The position numbers and the translations under genes were made by a program. The notes under the pieces are model-generated. The model was not told where the DNA came from and did not search any database. It saw nothing but the letters and a program-made list of their open reading frames with translations. 64,000 nt of DNA from Chryseosolibacter sp964493505 (GTDB taxonomy: Bacteria > Bacteroidota > Bacteroidia > Cytophagales > Cyclobacteriaceae), in contig CAZBNP010000014.1 of assembly GCA_964493505.1 (NCBI GenBank), positions 62,001-126,000 on the forward strand. The letters are read 5' to 3'. This document shows positions 34,653 to 44,130 of this stretch, piece after piece. Every line of letters begins with the position of its first letter. Positions within the stretch are counted from its first letter, which is position 1.

Positions 34653-35999
34653 TCACTTCCCAACCCTGTTATGGCTAAGCCGATACAACAGCACCGCCGT
34701 CCGCTTTGTCTGCATCGGTAGTGTGCGCGGATCTGCTGTTTCGTTTACGGTATGTCCGCCCGCACTTCGCAAACCAAGTCCGTCCATGGCCATATCCACG
34801 TACCCCGACGTGAATGAAATGTCAGCCGCGCCCGCGTCTCTCGGATTTACCGCGCGCACAGTTCCGTATCCCAGATCCTGGCTGACCTTGTTAAAGTAGC
34901 CGAGTAGTTTGTAGTTGCCTTCTGTTGGTGCAAGGGGAGGATAGCCTTCGCCGAATACGATCTCTGCCTTTGTGTTCGGCAGGTGCCTTGCTGTAATTTC
35001 CTTCATCACCTCCTGTGTTTTCCGCAATTGTTCAGGGGAAATCGCCCGGATATCACCCGTGACAACAACATCTTTCGCCACGACATTATTTTTTCCAAAT
35101 GCTTTTCCTCCGTTGGTATTGACGTCGTATTCAACGTCGGTTCCACCCAGGATCACACCGGGATTAAATGTCAGGTTGGGTTCGGAGGAAAGTGTCCTGT
35201 AGAATTCGTGCAGTATACGGGAGGCCTCGTAAATTGCGCCTGCCCCGACACTTCCTGTAAATACCTGCGACGAATGGGCAGGAACGCCAGTGACCCGCAA
35301 CTCCCAATCGAAAGAACTTCTCCGCGCGATGTTTGCGGTTTCAAAGCGTCCATCCCCATCTTCAAAACCGATCGCGATGTCTGCGCGCTTCGCCGCCTCG
35401 ATCAGCTCGTGTCTCGCGATGGACAAAGGTTCGCCGCTAAGCTCTTCATCGCCACCTAGTACAACGATGATGTTCATATTTTTAAGAATATCGGTATCCT
35501 TCAGCGCCTGGAGGGCCTGAATCATCACGACATTTCCGCCCTTCATATCGGCAGCTCCCGGGCCCTGTACGGTGGAGTCGTTTACCACGCTGAATTTCTG
35601 AAACGGACTGGCTGGTTCGAAGACCGTATCCAGGTGACCGATGAGCAGGATAGTCTTGCTGTCTTTGCTTTTCTCTTTACTTTTGTGTTCCGCTATGAGA
35701 TGGCCGGCGCGGTTAAAAGGTTTTCCATCCACCCAACGTGTTTCAAATCCCAATGCGTCGAGTTTCCTGCGAAACACCTGTCCGACTTTACAGACTCCGT
35801 CGAAGTTCATCGTTCCGCTGTTGATGTTCACTACTTCCTCCCATAGTTTCAGTGCTTCGGGGTTGTATCGATCCACCGCAGCAATCATCTTTTTCTCTAC
35901 GCGGTTGAGCTGCGCATAGAGCGGGGTGGTCAGGAGCGACACAGCGAGGAGGAGGCATGAGATGCCCGTGATGCGAAAGTATATGCGTTTCATGGTCAT
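34653..35999 (-). CDS. Exported M20 family metallopeptidase (carboxypeptidase G2-like)
   Basis: A 448-residue zinc exopeptidase with a signal peptide (ISCLLLAVSLLTTPLYAQ). Metal and catalytic motifs are in order: IGHLDTVF, GAADMKGGN, VLGGDEELSG with the Glu pair, IGFEDGDGR, a dimerisation domain opening VTGVPAHSSQVF, and a late His in SAGGHTVNETADP. This is the glutamate-carboxypeptidase branch, which removes C-terminal acidic residues or splits dipeptides. It converges on the second cyanophycinase with only 20 bases between. A role in cleaving the dipeptides released by the cyanophycinases is plausible but unproven. Start at 35999 or at ATG 35993. Confidence 0.88.
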   Translation of the reverse strand: MTMKRIYFRITGISCLLLAVSLLTTPLYAQLNRVEKKMIAAVDRYNPEALKLWEEVVNINSGTMNFDGVCKVGQVFRRKLDALGFETRWVDGKPFNRAGHLIAEHKSKEKSKDSKTILLIGHLDTVFEPASPFQKFSVVNDSTVQGPGAADMKGGNVVMIQALQALKDTDILKNMNIIVVLGGDEELSGEPLSIARHELIEAAKRADIAIGFEDGDGRFETANIARRSSFDWELRVTGVPAHSSQVFTGSVGAGAIYEASRILHEFYRTLSSEPNLTFNPGVILGGTDVEYDVNTNGGKAFGKNNVVAKDVVVTGDIRAISPEQLRKTQEVMKEITARHLPNTKAEIVFGEGYPPLAPTEGNYKLLGYFNKVSQDLGYGTVRAVNPRDAGAADISFTSGYVDMAMDGLGLRSAGGHTVNETADPRTLPMQTKRTAVLLYRLSHNRVGK

Positions 36000-36192
36000 A
36001 GTCGAATGAGATTTAGGCGTGAAGTTCAGATAACCGGGTGGGATTTACAATTCGCCCCAAGAAAACTGTTATATTTAGACCAATCAATTTGGGACAATGC
36101 AATTCATTTTTTCCAAAAATGCCGGACCGGATTGATGATAGGCGACTGTTACACTCGCCTGTAGCTTGCGCTATAAACTCTAATTGAAGCCA

Positions 36193-36708
36193 ATGACAAA
36201 GCAAGAACTTGTCGACCGTTTCCGCGTTAATCATCAGGAGTTAATTGACTATGTAGACTCTTTGACAGACGAAAGCTTTCTCTATAGTTATGACGGAAAG
36301 TGGACCGCCGGACAACAGCTTAGTCACATTTATTTATGCTTGTTGCCGCTCTCAAAAATACTGGTATCAAAGGAAGTCATTTTGCGGAAATTCGGGAAAA
36401 TAAATCGGGAAACCTGGGATTACGATACGGTAATCGGAAATTACTTTAAGACAAGCCTTAAAACGCTGGATCGCTTTTTGCCCGAATATATTCACCCAGA
36501 GCAAAAAAGGAAGTTAATAGCGGACTTTCAGGACATAGTACTCACCATTCACCAGTTGTTGGAACGATTTACAGAAGAAGAACTTGATAGCCTTGTTTTG
36601 CCGCATCCTTTACTTGGCAATTTGACAATAAGGGAAATGTTTTACCTGACAACCTATCACCCAACCCACCACATGGAACAAGCCCGGCAAAATTTGGATC
36701 AACGTTGA
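36193..36708 (+). CDS. DinB family protein
   Basis: A 171-residue four-helix-bundle protein of the DinB/YfiT-like superfamily. These often bind a metal through three His and include thiol transferases. Candidate ligands are His in LSHIYLC near residue 45 and His 156/159/160 in TTYHPTHHMEQ. The closing IREMFYLTTYHPTHHMEQARQ is typical. ATG 36193 is used; an upstream TTG at 36184 also fits the frame. It stands alone between divergent and convergent neighbours, and no function can be inferred. Confidence 0.85.
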   Translation: MTKQELVDRFRVNHQELIDYVDSLTDESFLYSYDGKWTAGQQLSHIYLCLLPLSKILVSKEVILRKFGKINRETWDYDTVIGNYFKTSLKTLDRFLPEYIHPEQKRKLIADFQDIVLTIHQLLERFTEEELDSLVLPHPLLGNLTIREMFYLTTYHPTHHMEQARQNLDQR

Positions 36709-36741
36709 AGTTTCAAAGGACTGAATACCAGCGTTCCTTTA

Positions 36742-39270
36742 TCATTTGACGGCGTTGTATATATCCATAATGCTGACGCACGCCACGCTGAGAAAACACA
36801 GCTTCGAATTCACCACGCCATCCCAGTCGGCGTTTATTGTGAAGGTCTTTGTTTCACAACCGCCTATAATGGGGACGTTGGCACACAGCTTGCCATGGAA
36901 ATAGATTCCGATAGTTCCGCCAAATTCAAATTGTAAGGTTCCTCCGAGTGTGATCGGTCCGATAGCATTATCGACCAGCAGGTTCCCATAGGTCATGGGG
37001 AGGCCGTTCCAGTCTACCACGCCCGTTGCGTTCAGCACGATGCCTATGGGCGTAGTCACACTGCCCCAGACTGCCAGCGGATACGTGTCCTTGCCAAATC
37101 CGTACACCCGCACGTTTCCGGCGGAGGAAAAAGATACTTCCATATCAGCGCCCATCGATATGCCACCCAGGTTGACCTTGTTACCAAAGTATCCGTCAAA
37201 CGTAAGTTCGTTACCCCGGATCTTACCCCGGACCTGCGCGACACCAAAGCCACCGTGTATGCCGAGCTTCCCTTCGAATTGCACTCCCGTAGCGGCGGAC
37301 AACGTCATGGAAAAGGAAGTTGAGGGGAAATACAAACCACCGTATTGGATAGTCGGGTTGGACGCGAACCGGGCGACAAGGAAAATGTCGGGATAGCCAT
37401 ACGCATCCTTCTCATTCGTCATCTGTCCGGTGACCTCCGCCCGCGCGATTCCGTACGGGATATTCAGCATGCCCTGGAAACGCACACCCGACTTCGACGA
37501 GGCGGTGAAGTCCATGTTCACCGAGGGGAATTTTACACTTTCGCTGCCCGATCCGAAGATCATTTCCGGAGCATTCAGGCGGCCACTTAGCAGGAGTTCA
37601 GTGGTTGTGATCTTTCCCGTAACCTGTGCAAGGGAATATTGCGGGTTAATACGGAGTTCTCCCTTGACCGTAACTCCCTGGTGCGTCCCATTGATCTCGA
37701 GGTTCGTCAGTGGTAGGTCGATTGGGCCTGCCTTGAACCTTGTACTCACCTTGCCGCTGAAGGCGAGTCCTTCGCTTCCTATCTTTCCCCTGATGGCAAC
37801 TTTGCCGATCTCATGTGGCACATCAATATTTCCCTTTAATGTAACCGAATCATTATAGATGTCTACGGTCAGCTCGGAGTTGAACCTCAGGTCATGACCC
37901 AGTTCCAGGTCGCCAGTCGCCGAGCCGGTCAGGTGGATCTTTCCATCGAAGCCAACTGTGCCGGTGGCGTACACATTTCCTGGAACGAAGGGTAACCCCA
38001 GTCCTCCGCTCACCCTGATCTCATCGGGCGTGATGTAGAACATTCCTTGTCGCAACTTTCGCTCCCCGATACCCGGAAGACTGATGCCGAAATCCGCGCG
38101 TACATACATCGAGAAGTCGTCCCTGTTGTCGCTGAAACTCATAAACATGGCACCGTCATTCCCCGACCTTGGAAAATGCTCTGCGACGGTTTTTCCTGCT
38201 ATTGCTTCGAGGATGGGGTCCATGAACGCATCGTCATCAAACTCACCCGCGAAGGCAACGCTACCCCCCGATGCGGATCCACCGGCGACACCACCGTTTC
38301 CCCGGAAGCGCATGGTCACGTTGGTCAGTTCGGCCTCGAGGTCGGCTGGAAGAAGAGAAAGGAGGTCGTTGCTGAAGAGAAGTGTTCCATTTAACGCGAT
38401 ATCACTTTCGGCCCCCGCGAAACCATGTTCAAATAAATCGTCGAAGCCCGCATCCACAACCACCGTTCCGGCGATCGCATAGGGCATGGACTTGGTGATC
38501 GACATTTCGCCGGAGAGGTAAAGCATCCCCTGCAGGTCGGAGAATGCTTTTTTCTCGTTGAGGATTACATTCAGTGCGCTGTCTTCATAGACTGTAGGGG
38601 AAAACGAAAAGGATCCTTTTGAGGATATTCCAATGGCGAGGGCATCGCCTACTTTCACAGATCCGGAAGGAAGGTCAAAGGAGAATGACCCGGATGGGAT
38701 AATGATCTCTTCCGATGGGAGGTTGACGAAGAAGCTGGTGACACCAAGACCTGCGTTTTTTATCTGCCACTCCATGCTGGCTCCGGGTGCCAGGTTGAGC
38801 AGGTTGAAGTAGAAGTAATAGCTTGTATCGCGGAGCGGAAGACTTTTGAAATCGTTGTTCAGGTCTTTGAAATATTTCCCGGTGTTGTAAATGAACTCGC
38901 TCTCGACGATCGATTCAGTTGTAAATGATTTGAACATGCCGAGGTCTGGCACCTGCGCTACGCCATTTCCTTCGATAGAGAGGAGGTTCCCTTCGTCGTC
39001 CGTTGTCACGGTGAAGGTTCCGGAAGCCACCTCTGCTTTTCCTTCGCCCGATCCCACGTACAGTGTGCCTTCCGCTGTGTAGCTATCATCGGTCTCGTTG
39101 GTAATGTTTCCGTCGATCGTCAGGTCATCAGTTTTGGTGTCTCCAACCGGTATGCCGATGGTGATAGGTTTCTCCGGTTCCGCCGGTTTCACGATGTCAT
39201 CATCTTCACTACAGCGGGAGAGTGTTATCAGAAGTCCCACGGCGATCACCAGTATTTTCGTTGTTCTCAT
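36742..39270 (-). CDS. Large exported lipoprotein with C-terminal beta repeats, function unknown
   Basis: From ATG 39270 the protein has 842 residues and begins with a lipoprotein signal (AVGLLITLSRCSEDDD, Cys near 20). The first half is acidic with no recognised domain. From about residue 480 to the end, a degenerate unit of roughly 55-70 residues recurs. Each unit reads like GVxFxGxLxIPxGxAxVxGxI, then LxFxGx and a variable loop (for example GVRFQGMLNIPYGIARAEVTG and GVQFEGKLGIHGGFGVAQVRG). The units look like amphipathic beta-hairpins, as in elongated beta structures. Two Cys pairs near the C-terminus (LCANVPIIGGCE and LCFLSVACV) could form disulfides. The upstream 28-codon open extension lacks a signal and was left out. 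Confidence 0.65.
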   Translation of the reverse strand: MRTTKILVIAVGLLITLSRCSEDDDIVKPAEPEKPITIGIPVGDTKTDDLTIDGNITNETDDSYTAEGTLYVGSGEGKAEVASGTFTVTTDDEGNLLSIEGNGVAQVPDLGMFKSFTTESIVESEFIYNTGKYFKDLNNDFKSLPLRDTSYYFYFNLLNLAPGASMEWQIKNAGLGVTSFFVNLPSEEIIIPSGSFSFDLPSGSVKVGDALAIGISSKGSFSFSPTVYEDSALNVILNEKKAFSDLQGMLYLSGEMSITKSMPYAIAGTVVVDAGFDDLFEHGFAGAESDIALNGTLLFSNDLLSLLPADLEAELTNVTMRFRGNGGVAGGSASGGSVAFAGEFDDDAFMDPILEAIAGKTVAEHFPRSGNDGAMFMSFSDNRDDFSMYVRADFGISLPGIGERKLRQGMFYITPDEIRVSGGLGLPFVPGNVYATGTVGFDGKIHLTGSATGDLELGHDLRFNSELTVDIYNDSVTLKGNIDVPHEIGKVAIRGKIGSEGLAFSGKVSTRFKAGPIDLPLTNLEINGTHQGVTVKGELRINPQYSLAQVTGKITTTELLLSGRLNAPEMIFGSGSESVKFPSVNMDFTASSKSGVRFQGMLNIPYGIARAEVTGQMTNEKDAYGYPDIFLVARFASNPTIQYGGLYFPSTSFSMTLSAATGVQFEGKLGIHGGFGVAQVRGKIRGNELTFDGYFGNKVNLGGISMGADMEVSFSSAGNVRVYGFGKDTYPLAVWGSVTTPIGIVLNATGVVDWNGLPMTYGNLLVDNAIGPITLGGTLQFEFGGTIGIYFHGKLCANVPIIGGCETKTFTINADWDGVVNSKLCFLSVACVSIMDIYNAVK

Positions 39271-39555
39271 GGCATACGGGGTGTTTGGCAAATGAAATAT
39301 CCCCGGTGGCAAGAAAGGGAAAGCCCCGGGGGTGGACTTCCAATTATGTTGCAATGACTTCTACTATTGTTGTATTCGGCTTTTTTCTGCGTTCTCCGTC
39401 CCTCTTGGCCATTGAGCAGCGTTCAATTCCCCTGGACGGAGGCACCTTGCCAACCGGTCCCTACTTTGTCAAGGGTCAGCGCCTTCGCCTTCTGCCAGCT
39501 GTTTGGAGGAAAATATGGGGGGAGATACGGAAATAAGCGAGACGTCGACGGTCAA

Positions 39556-40599
39556 CTACCTGGATTTGTAGTGGATGAGGGAAAGGGATCTCAGCTTTTC
39601 AGCACCGAATTCTGCGGAGATATCCCGTTGGGGACTAGCCAGCATCTCGTAACCGACCATGAACTTTTTGACCGTCGCCGACCGAAGCAGCGGAGGATAG
39701 AAGCTAGTATGCCAGTGCCATTCGTGGTGTTGTATGCCGTCACAAGGTGCCTGGTGTATCCCCGCGGAATACGGAAACGAAACCTCGAACAGGTTGTCGT
39801 ATTTCACCGTAACCGTTTTGTACATCGCGGCAAATGCCTTCACTTCTTCCTCGCGCATTTGCGCGATGGTTTGCATCGCCCGTTTTGGAATGATCATCGT
39901 TTCAAAGGGCCACACCGCCCAAAAAGGAACCAGTGCAACAAAATGTTCGTTTTCCGCCACAATCCGCTGGCGCAATTGGAGTTCCTTCGACAGGTATTCG
40001 CGGAGCAGGGTCCTGCCCTTTCGCTGATAGTATGCCAGCTGATTCAGTTGTTTCTTCTGCGGCTCGTTTGGTATTGATTGCTGCGCCCATATCTGTCCGT
40101 GAGGATGTGGGTTCGAGCAACCCATGATGGATCCCTTGTTTTCAAATATCTGAACGTGCTGAATGAACGACTTGCTTCCCAGTGCTTCAAACTCCGTTAT
40201 CCATGTCAGTACCACTTGTTCTACGGCGTGGTCGCTCATCTCCGGTATTGTCATGCTGTGGTCGGGGGAGAAACAGATCACCTTGCATATCCCGCGTTCA
40301 CTCGCTGCGACGAGCAGGTTTTCTTCGTCGATACTTCCCCCTGGAACATCCGGGACGAGGGCGGCAAAATCATTGACGAAAGAATAGGTGTGAGTATAGT
40401 CCGGATTGATATCGCCGGTAGCACGTTTGTTGCCGGGACATAGATAACAGGTGGGGTCATAGGAATGGACTTCCACATTGCTGGCCTCTTCCTCTTGTCC
40501 TTGCCAGGGGCGTTTCGCGCGATGCGGCGATACCTGCACCCACTCACCCGTAAGCACATTCAATCTTCTATGCGGATGTTCTCTCAGATTAAAACTCAT
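39556..40599 (-). CDS. galT: UDP-glucose--hexose-1-phosphate uridylyltransferase
   Basis: This Leloir-pathway enzyme exchanges galactose-1-phosphate and UDP-glucose to give glucose-1-phosphate and UDP-galactose in the cytoplasm. The 347-residue protein shows the HIT-like active site NPHPHGQIWAQQ (near residue 163, catalytic second His), zinc-type Cys in CYLCPGN, and the second-domain motif HHEWHWHTSFYPP. It heads the minus-strand half of the alpha-galactoside locus, opposite the transporter and hydrolases. galK and galE are not in the window. Confidence 0.95.
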   Translation of the reverse strand: MSFNLREHPHRRLNVLTGEWVQVSPHRAKRPWQGQEEEASNVEVHSYDPTCYLCPGNKRATGDINPDYTHTYSFVNDFAALVPDVPGGSIDEENLLVAASERGICKVICFSPDHSMTIPEMSDHAVEQVVLTWITEFEALGSKSFIQHVQIFENKGSIMGCSNPHPHGQIWAQQSIPNEPQKKQLNQLAYYQRKGRTLLREYLSKELQLRQRIVAENEHFVALVPFWAVWPFETMIIPKRAMQTIAQMREEEVKAFAAMYKTVTVKYDNLFEVSFPYSAGIHQAPCDGIQHHEWHWHTSFYPPLLRSATVKKFMVGYEMLASPQRDISAEFGAEKLRSLSLIHYKSR

Positions 40600-40704
40600 G
40601 GTTAGTTATGCTGATACGGCGGAAGCCATGCCGAACAGTTCACCGGACGGGGGCCCCATGTGTTGGTTTGTTTTTCTCGTATCCGGGGAATATCCTGCCA
40701 TCGG

Positions 40705-43700
40705 CTAGTCGGTTAATACGTTGCTGCGAAGCATCTTCTTGTGAAGAATGACGCCGGTATGGTTGATGTCGTACTGAAGAACGGTATTAAAATGTTCTTC
40801 GGCTTCACCCCACCTTCCGTTGTTGAGGCCGAGACAGCCGAGCGCTATGAGGTAATGGCAGTGTATCTTGTTCCGCACATCGAGATCCTGATCGAACACG
40901 AAAAAATCCGGGAGTGATACCGCGAAGTAGTCGACTCCCGTGGAGTCGGCGACGTGACGTTTGCCAAAGTCGATCAGACGTTTGAATATTTGCTCTGCCC
41001 GGACATGGTCACCTAATTTTTTCCAGGCCAGCCCCTGATAGAATATTTTGTCAGGTTGCTGATCGTTGTAATACACAGCCTGCAATGGTTCGCTTAGTCC
41101 GACCGTTGCTTTTGCGAAGTATTCGTTTGCGGTATCGGTCTGGTTGAGTGCTTCGTAACAACATCCCTTGAGATAGAAGATGTCGTTCTCCTGTGCGCCA
41201 TAAAGCTTTCCTTCGCCCAGGTTATACGGGTAGACTTCAGCTTGCTCCAGCAGGGACAGAGCCTGTTCGAAGTCTCCCTGTGCGATGGACTGCTTCGCCA
41301 GCTCTATGTGACAGATCAGATGCTGACCTACGACCTTTCCTTCGCCGCCTTCCCATGGATGAAACTTCCGCACGGCCAGCAAATGCTTCGCTTTTTCGTG
41401 GTCGCCGAGATGGTTGTACAACGTGATGCGTTCGAGGTACAGATCGTCGCGTTCCTCCGTCAGCGGAAGGTACTTTTCCAGGAAGGCCAGTCTTTCCTTA
41501 TGTGGTTTGTTCAGCTTCCGGTACAGTTGGTCGAGTTCCATCAGTACCCTCGCATCGGTCGAATCCAACGCGAAGGCTTTTTCAAGCGCTGTAAGCGCTT
41601 TGGCCCGATCGTCTTGCTTGTTGTGGTATGCCAGTGCGAGATTGCGGAATACGGTAGGGAATTTCGGGTTGATTGCGGTGGCCTTCTCCCAGCATGCAAT
41701 TGCTTCCGGGTATTGGCGTCCTGCATACCAGAAGTTGCCGAGATAGTAGGGCGCGTGTCCGTCCTTCGGATTGGCCTCTATTGCCGCCTGCAGTATAGAG
41801 ACATCCTCCAGGCGATTCGGGAAGCAGTAGTCCGGGTTCGCTTCCGCGGCTTTCCTGTACCACCTGATACTTTCCTCAGTGTTGCTTTGCTTTTGCGCAA
41901 AATATCCAAGGTAGTAGTAAATCATCGGGTACACGTCGCTGCTCTCGTCTATCGCGAGTGCCAACAGACCCGAAGCTTCGGCATACAATCCCGCGTGTGC
42001 ATAATCCAGGGAGTACTCGATGTAGGTATTTGCATAGCCCCGTGCCAGCGTTCTCAGTTGTTTCAACGTTTCCGCGGCGTTGTCTTTTTGAAGGAGATGG
42101 GTTTCATACAGGCATCCGAAGTTGAACGTATCAAGCACGAGCGACGCGGTGGCCCATTCCGATGCCTCCGGTCGGCCGAGTTTGCGAAGGATCGCAGTCC
42201 TGAGGTGGCGGGCTATGTGGCTGTGATAGTTTCGCGCCAGCGATTGATCGATCAATTGAAGCGCCTCCGCGAGATTCCCTCTGCGCACAGCGATGCGCGC
42301 GAGGTGGAGGTAAGCGGCATCCTGACACGCTGCATTCCAGGCGGATTTGTAAAACGCATCAAAGGCTTCGTCGTACCGTTGAAGGTGGACGAGGCAAATG
42401 CCCAGGTTCAGGTAAGGTTCTCCATCGTAAGGATTGGGGTTGCGTTTCGTCAGCGTAGCGATAGCGTTGTGGAAGTACGGTTCCGCTTTCGCGAATTGTC
42501 CACGTTTCAAAAACCATAATCCCATAGCGTTGTTGCAGCGAACATCGCCTGGCTCCCGGCGCAAAGCCTCCTCGTAATAGTCCGTCGCTCTGCGTGTGGC
42601 ATGTCTATACTGTTCGATATGCAATCCGGTTAGAAACAGCTGTTCGTTGCTGGCGATGTCTTTCGGCGCCATCGCCGGGTCGGCGGGGTTGGGAACAGGC
42701 TTTTCCGTCGGTCGTTCCGGTCGGTAGTCGACCAATTGTTTTCCGTCGGCAGTGCAAAGACGGAAGTAGAATTTCTCAATGGATATTTTTCCGTTCAGGT
42801 CGATCGATTGTGAGAAAGGCCTGGCGGGTGAGAGTGTCAGGGAAGTAGCAAATATCTCCCGGCCGTCGTATTCGATCGTCGCTACAGCGTCTTCGTACGT
42901 GGAAGTGCTGTACAACCTCAACACACCCTTGTCTCCCTCGATCTCAAAGTTCACCATCGCCTCTTTCGTGGCGTTCTTTACGACACCGAGTTCGGCGTAG
43001 GGCATGAAGTACTGCGTGAACGTCCGCTCTTCGAAAGGTTGAATCCACGAGAAGTCCGGTTGGTTGTCGGTGAACACCCCCGTCATCAACTCTACATAGG
43101 GCCCGTCTTCGTCGGTTAGGTTGCGATCCCAGGCGACACCAAATTCGCCGTTACCCCACGTCCATTGTTTCTTGCCCGGAGATACGTGATGATTCGCGAC
43201 GTGCAGGAGGCCTCCTTTTGTATCGTGCTCGTATCCTCCCATAAAATCGTATTTCGACTTGACGGCCATGTAGGATGTCGGTACGGGAATATTCTTGTAT
43301 CGCGAAATATCCACGCCGTCGGAGTAGTCGACTTTATAATATGTACCCCTGGCGATGGGGAATTCAGAAACGTCGCGTTTACCGTGATCAAACACAGCAT
43401 GCACATCCGGCGGGAACACCGACTGATAATCGTCGTTCGCTTTCACTGCGGGATTAGCCCACCATAGAAACGTCTGCGGGAAAGGTGTCCGGTTGTAGAG
43501 TTTCACATTGATCTCGAGATATGCCTTGTCTGGATACAACCGGAAGCCGGCCATTCCTTTTGTGCGGAACATTCTTTCCAGTTCACTGACCCAGATGGTT
43601 TTGCTTCCGTCGTCGTGTTCTTCTATCGTGAAATCGATTGGATTAAAAGTAGTAGGGCGATGGTGTTGCGGCCAGTTGAATTCGATGCCGCCAGAGATCC

Positions 43701-44037
43701 ACGGGCCGGTCAGTCCTACGAGTGCGGGTTTGATCACCTGGTTGTAATAGACAAAATGTCTTTGTTTGATCTTGTCATACGCCATTTGAACCCGTCCGCC
43801 GAGTTCCGGCAGGATCATGATCTTCAGGTACTGATTTTCGAGATATAGCGCGTTATAGGTCTTGTCTTCTTTGTCGTCAAGGATTTTTTCGATGACAGGA
43901 TATGGATATACGACCCCGCTGCTGCCTTGATATACCCGGTTTTCCAGGAACATTGGATTTTTTTCTGGTTTTCCCGTACCATACGTGGGGATCACAATGT
44001 TTTCTTGCCAAACGGAAACAGTGTTGTTGCTTTTCAT
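40705..44037 (-). CDS. DUF5107 domain plus TPR protein
   Basis: A 1110-residue protein with no signal peptide, so likely cytoplasmic. Residues about 1-340 form the DUF5107 domain, a beta-sandwich resembling the fold of aldose epimerases and related carbohydrate-active proteins (LPELGGRVQMAYDKIKQRHF, GIEFNWPQHHRPTTF, NRTPFPQTFLWWANPAV). From about 440 to the end come a dozen or more TPR-like helical pairs (NNAMGLWFLKRGQFAKAEPYF, YYLGNFWYAGRQYPEAIACW). Such proteins are found in Bacteroidota sugar-utilisation loci; the function is not settled. It is divergent from the AraC gene across 93 bases and 105 bases upstream of galT on the same strand. Confidence 0.8.
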   Translation of the reverse strand: MKSNNTVSVWQENIVIPTYGTGKPEKNPMFLENRVYQGSSGVVYPYPVIEKILDDKEDKTYNALYLENQYLKIMILPELGGRVQMAYDKIKQRHFVYYNQVIKPALVGLTGPWISGGIEFNWPQHHRPTTFNPIDFTIEEHDDGSKTIWVSELERMFRTKGMAGFRLYPDKAYLEINVKLYNRTPFPQTFLWWANPAVKANDDYQSVFPPDVHAVFDHGKRDVSEFPIARGTYYKVDYSDGVDISRYKNIPVPTSYMAVKSKYDFMGGYEHDTKGGLLHVANHHVSPGKKQWTWGNGEFGVAWDRNLTDEDGPYVELMTGVFTDNQPDFSWIQPFEERTFTQYFMPYAELGVVKNATKEAMVNFEIEGDKGVLRLYSTSTYEDAVATIEYDGREIFATSLTLSPARPFSQSIDLNGKISIEKFYFRLCTADGKQLVDYRPERPTEKPVPNPADPAMAPKDIASNEQLFLTGLHIEQYRHATRRATDYYEEALRREPGDVRCNNAMGLWFLKRGQFAKAEPYFHNAIATLTKRNPNPYDGEPYLNLGICLVHLQRYDEAFDAFYKSAWNAACQDAAYLHLARIAVRRGNLAEALQLIDQSLARNYHSHIARHLRTAILRKLGRPEASEWATASLVLDTFNFGCLYETHLLQKDNAAETLKQLRTLARGYANTYIEYSLDYAHAGLYAEASGLLALAIDESSDVYPMIYYYLGYFAQKQSNTEESIRWYRKAAEANPDYCFPNRLEDVSILQAAIEANPKDGHAPYYLGNFWYAGRQYPEAIACWEKATAINPKFPTVFRNLALAYHNKQDDRAKALTALEKAFALDSTDARVLMELDQLYRKLNKPHKERLAFLEKYLPLTEERDDLYLERITLYNHLGDHEKAKHLLAVRKFHPWEGGEGKVVGQHLICHIELAKQSIAQGDFEQALSLLEQAEVYPYNLGEGKLYGAQENDIFYLKGCCYEALNQTDTANEYFAKATVGLSEPLQAVYYNDQQPDKIFYQGLAWKKLGDHVRAEQIFKRLIDFGKRHVADSTGVDYFAVSLPDFFVFDQDLDVRNKIHCHYLIALGCLGLNNGRWGEAEEHFNTVLQYDINHTGVILHKKMLRSNVLTD

Positions 44038-44130
44038 CTAAAACGATTGTTTTTTGCAAATCTAGGTCGACGGGAAGGGACGTTTAATGGATAAATCTTC
44101 TCTTTTGATGGACAATATTATTGAAGAACT

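Noticed and set aside
41242..42519. Plus-strand open frame of 425 codons
   Set aside because: It is fully antisense to the TPR region of the DUF5107 protein, whose reading shows clear repeats. GC-rich third positions explain the open antisense frame.
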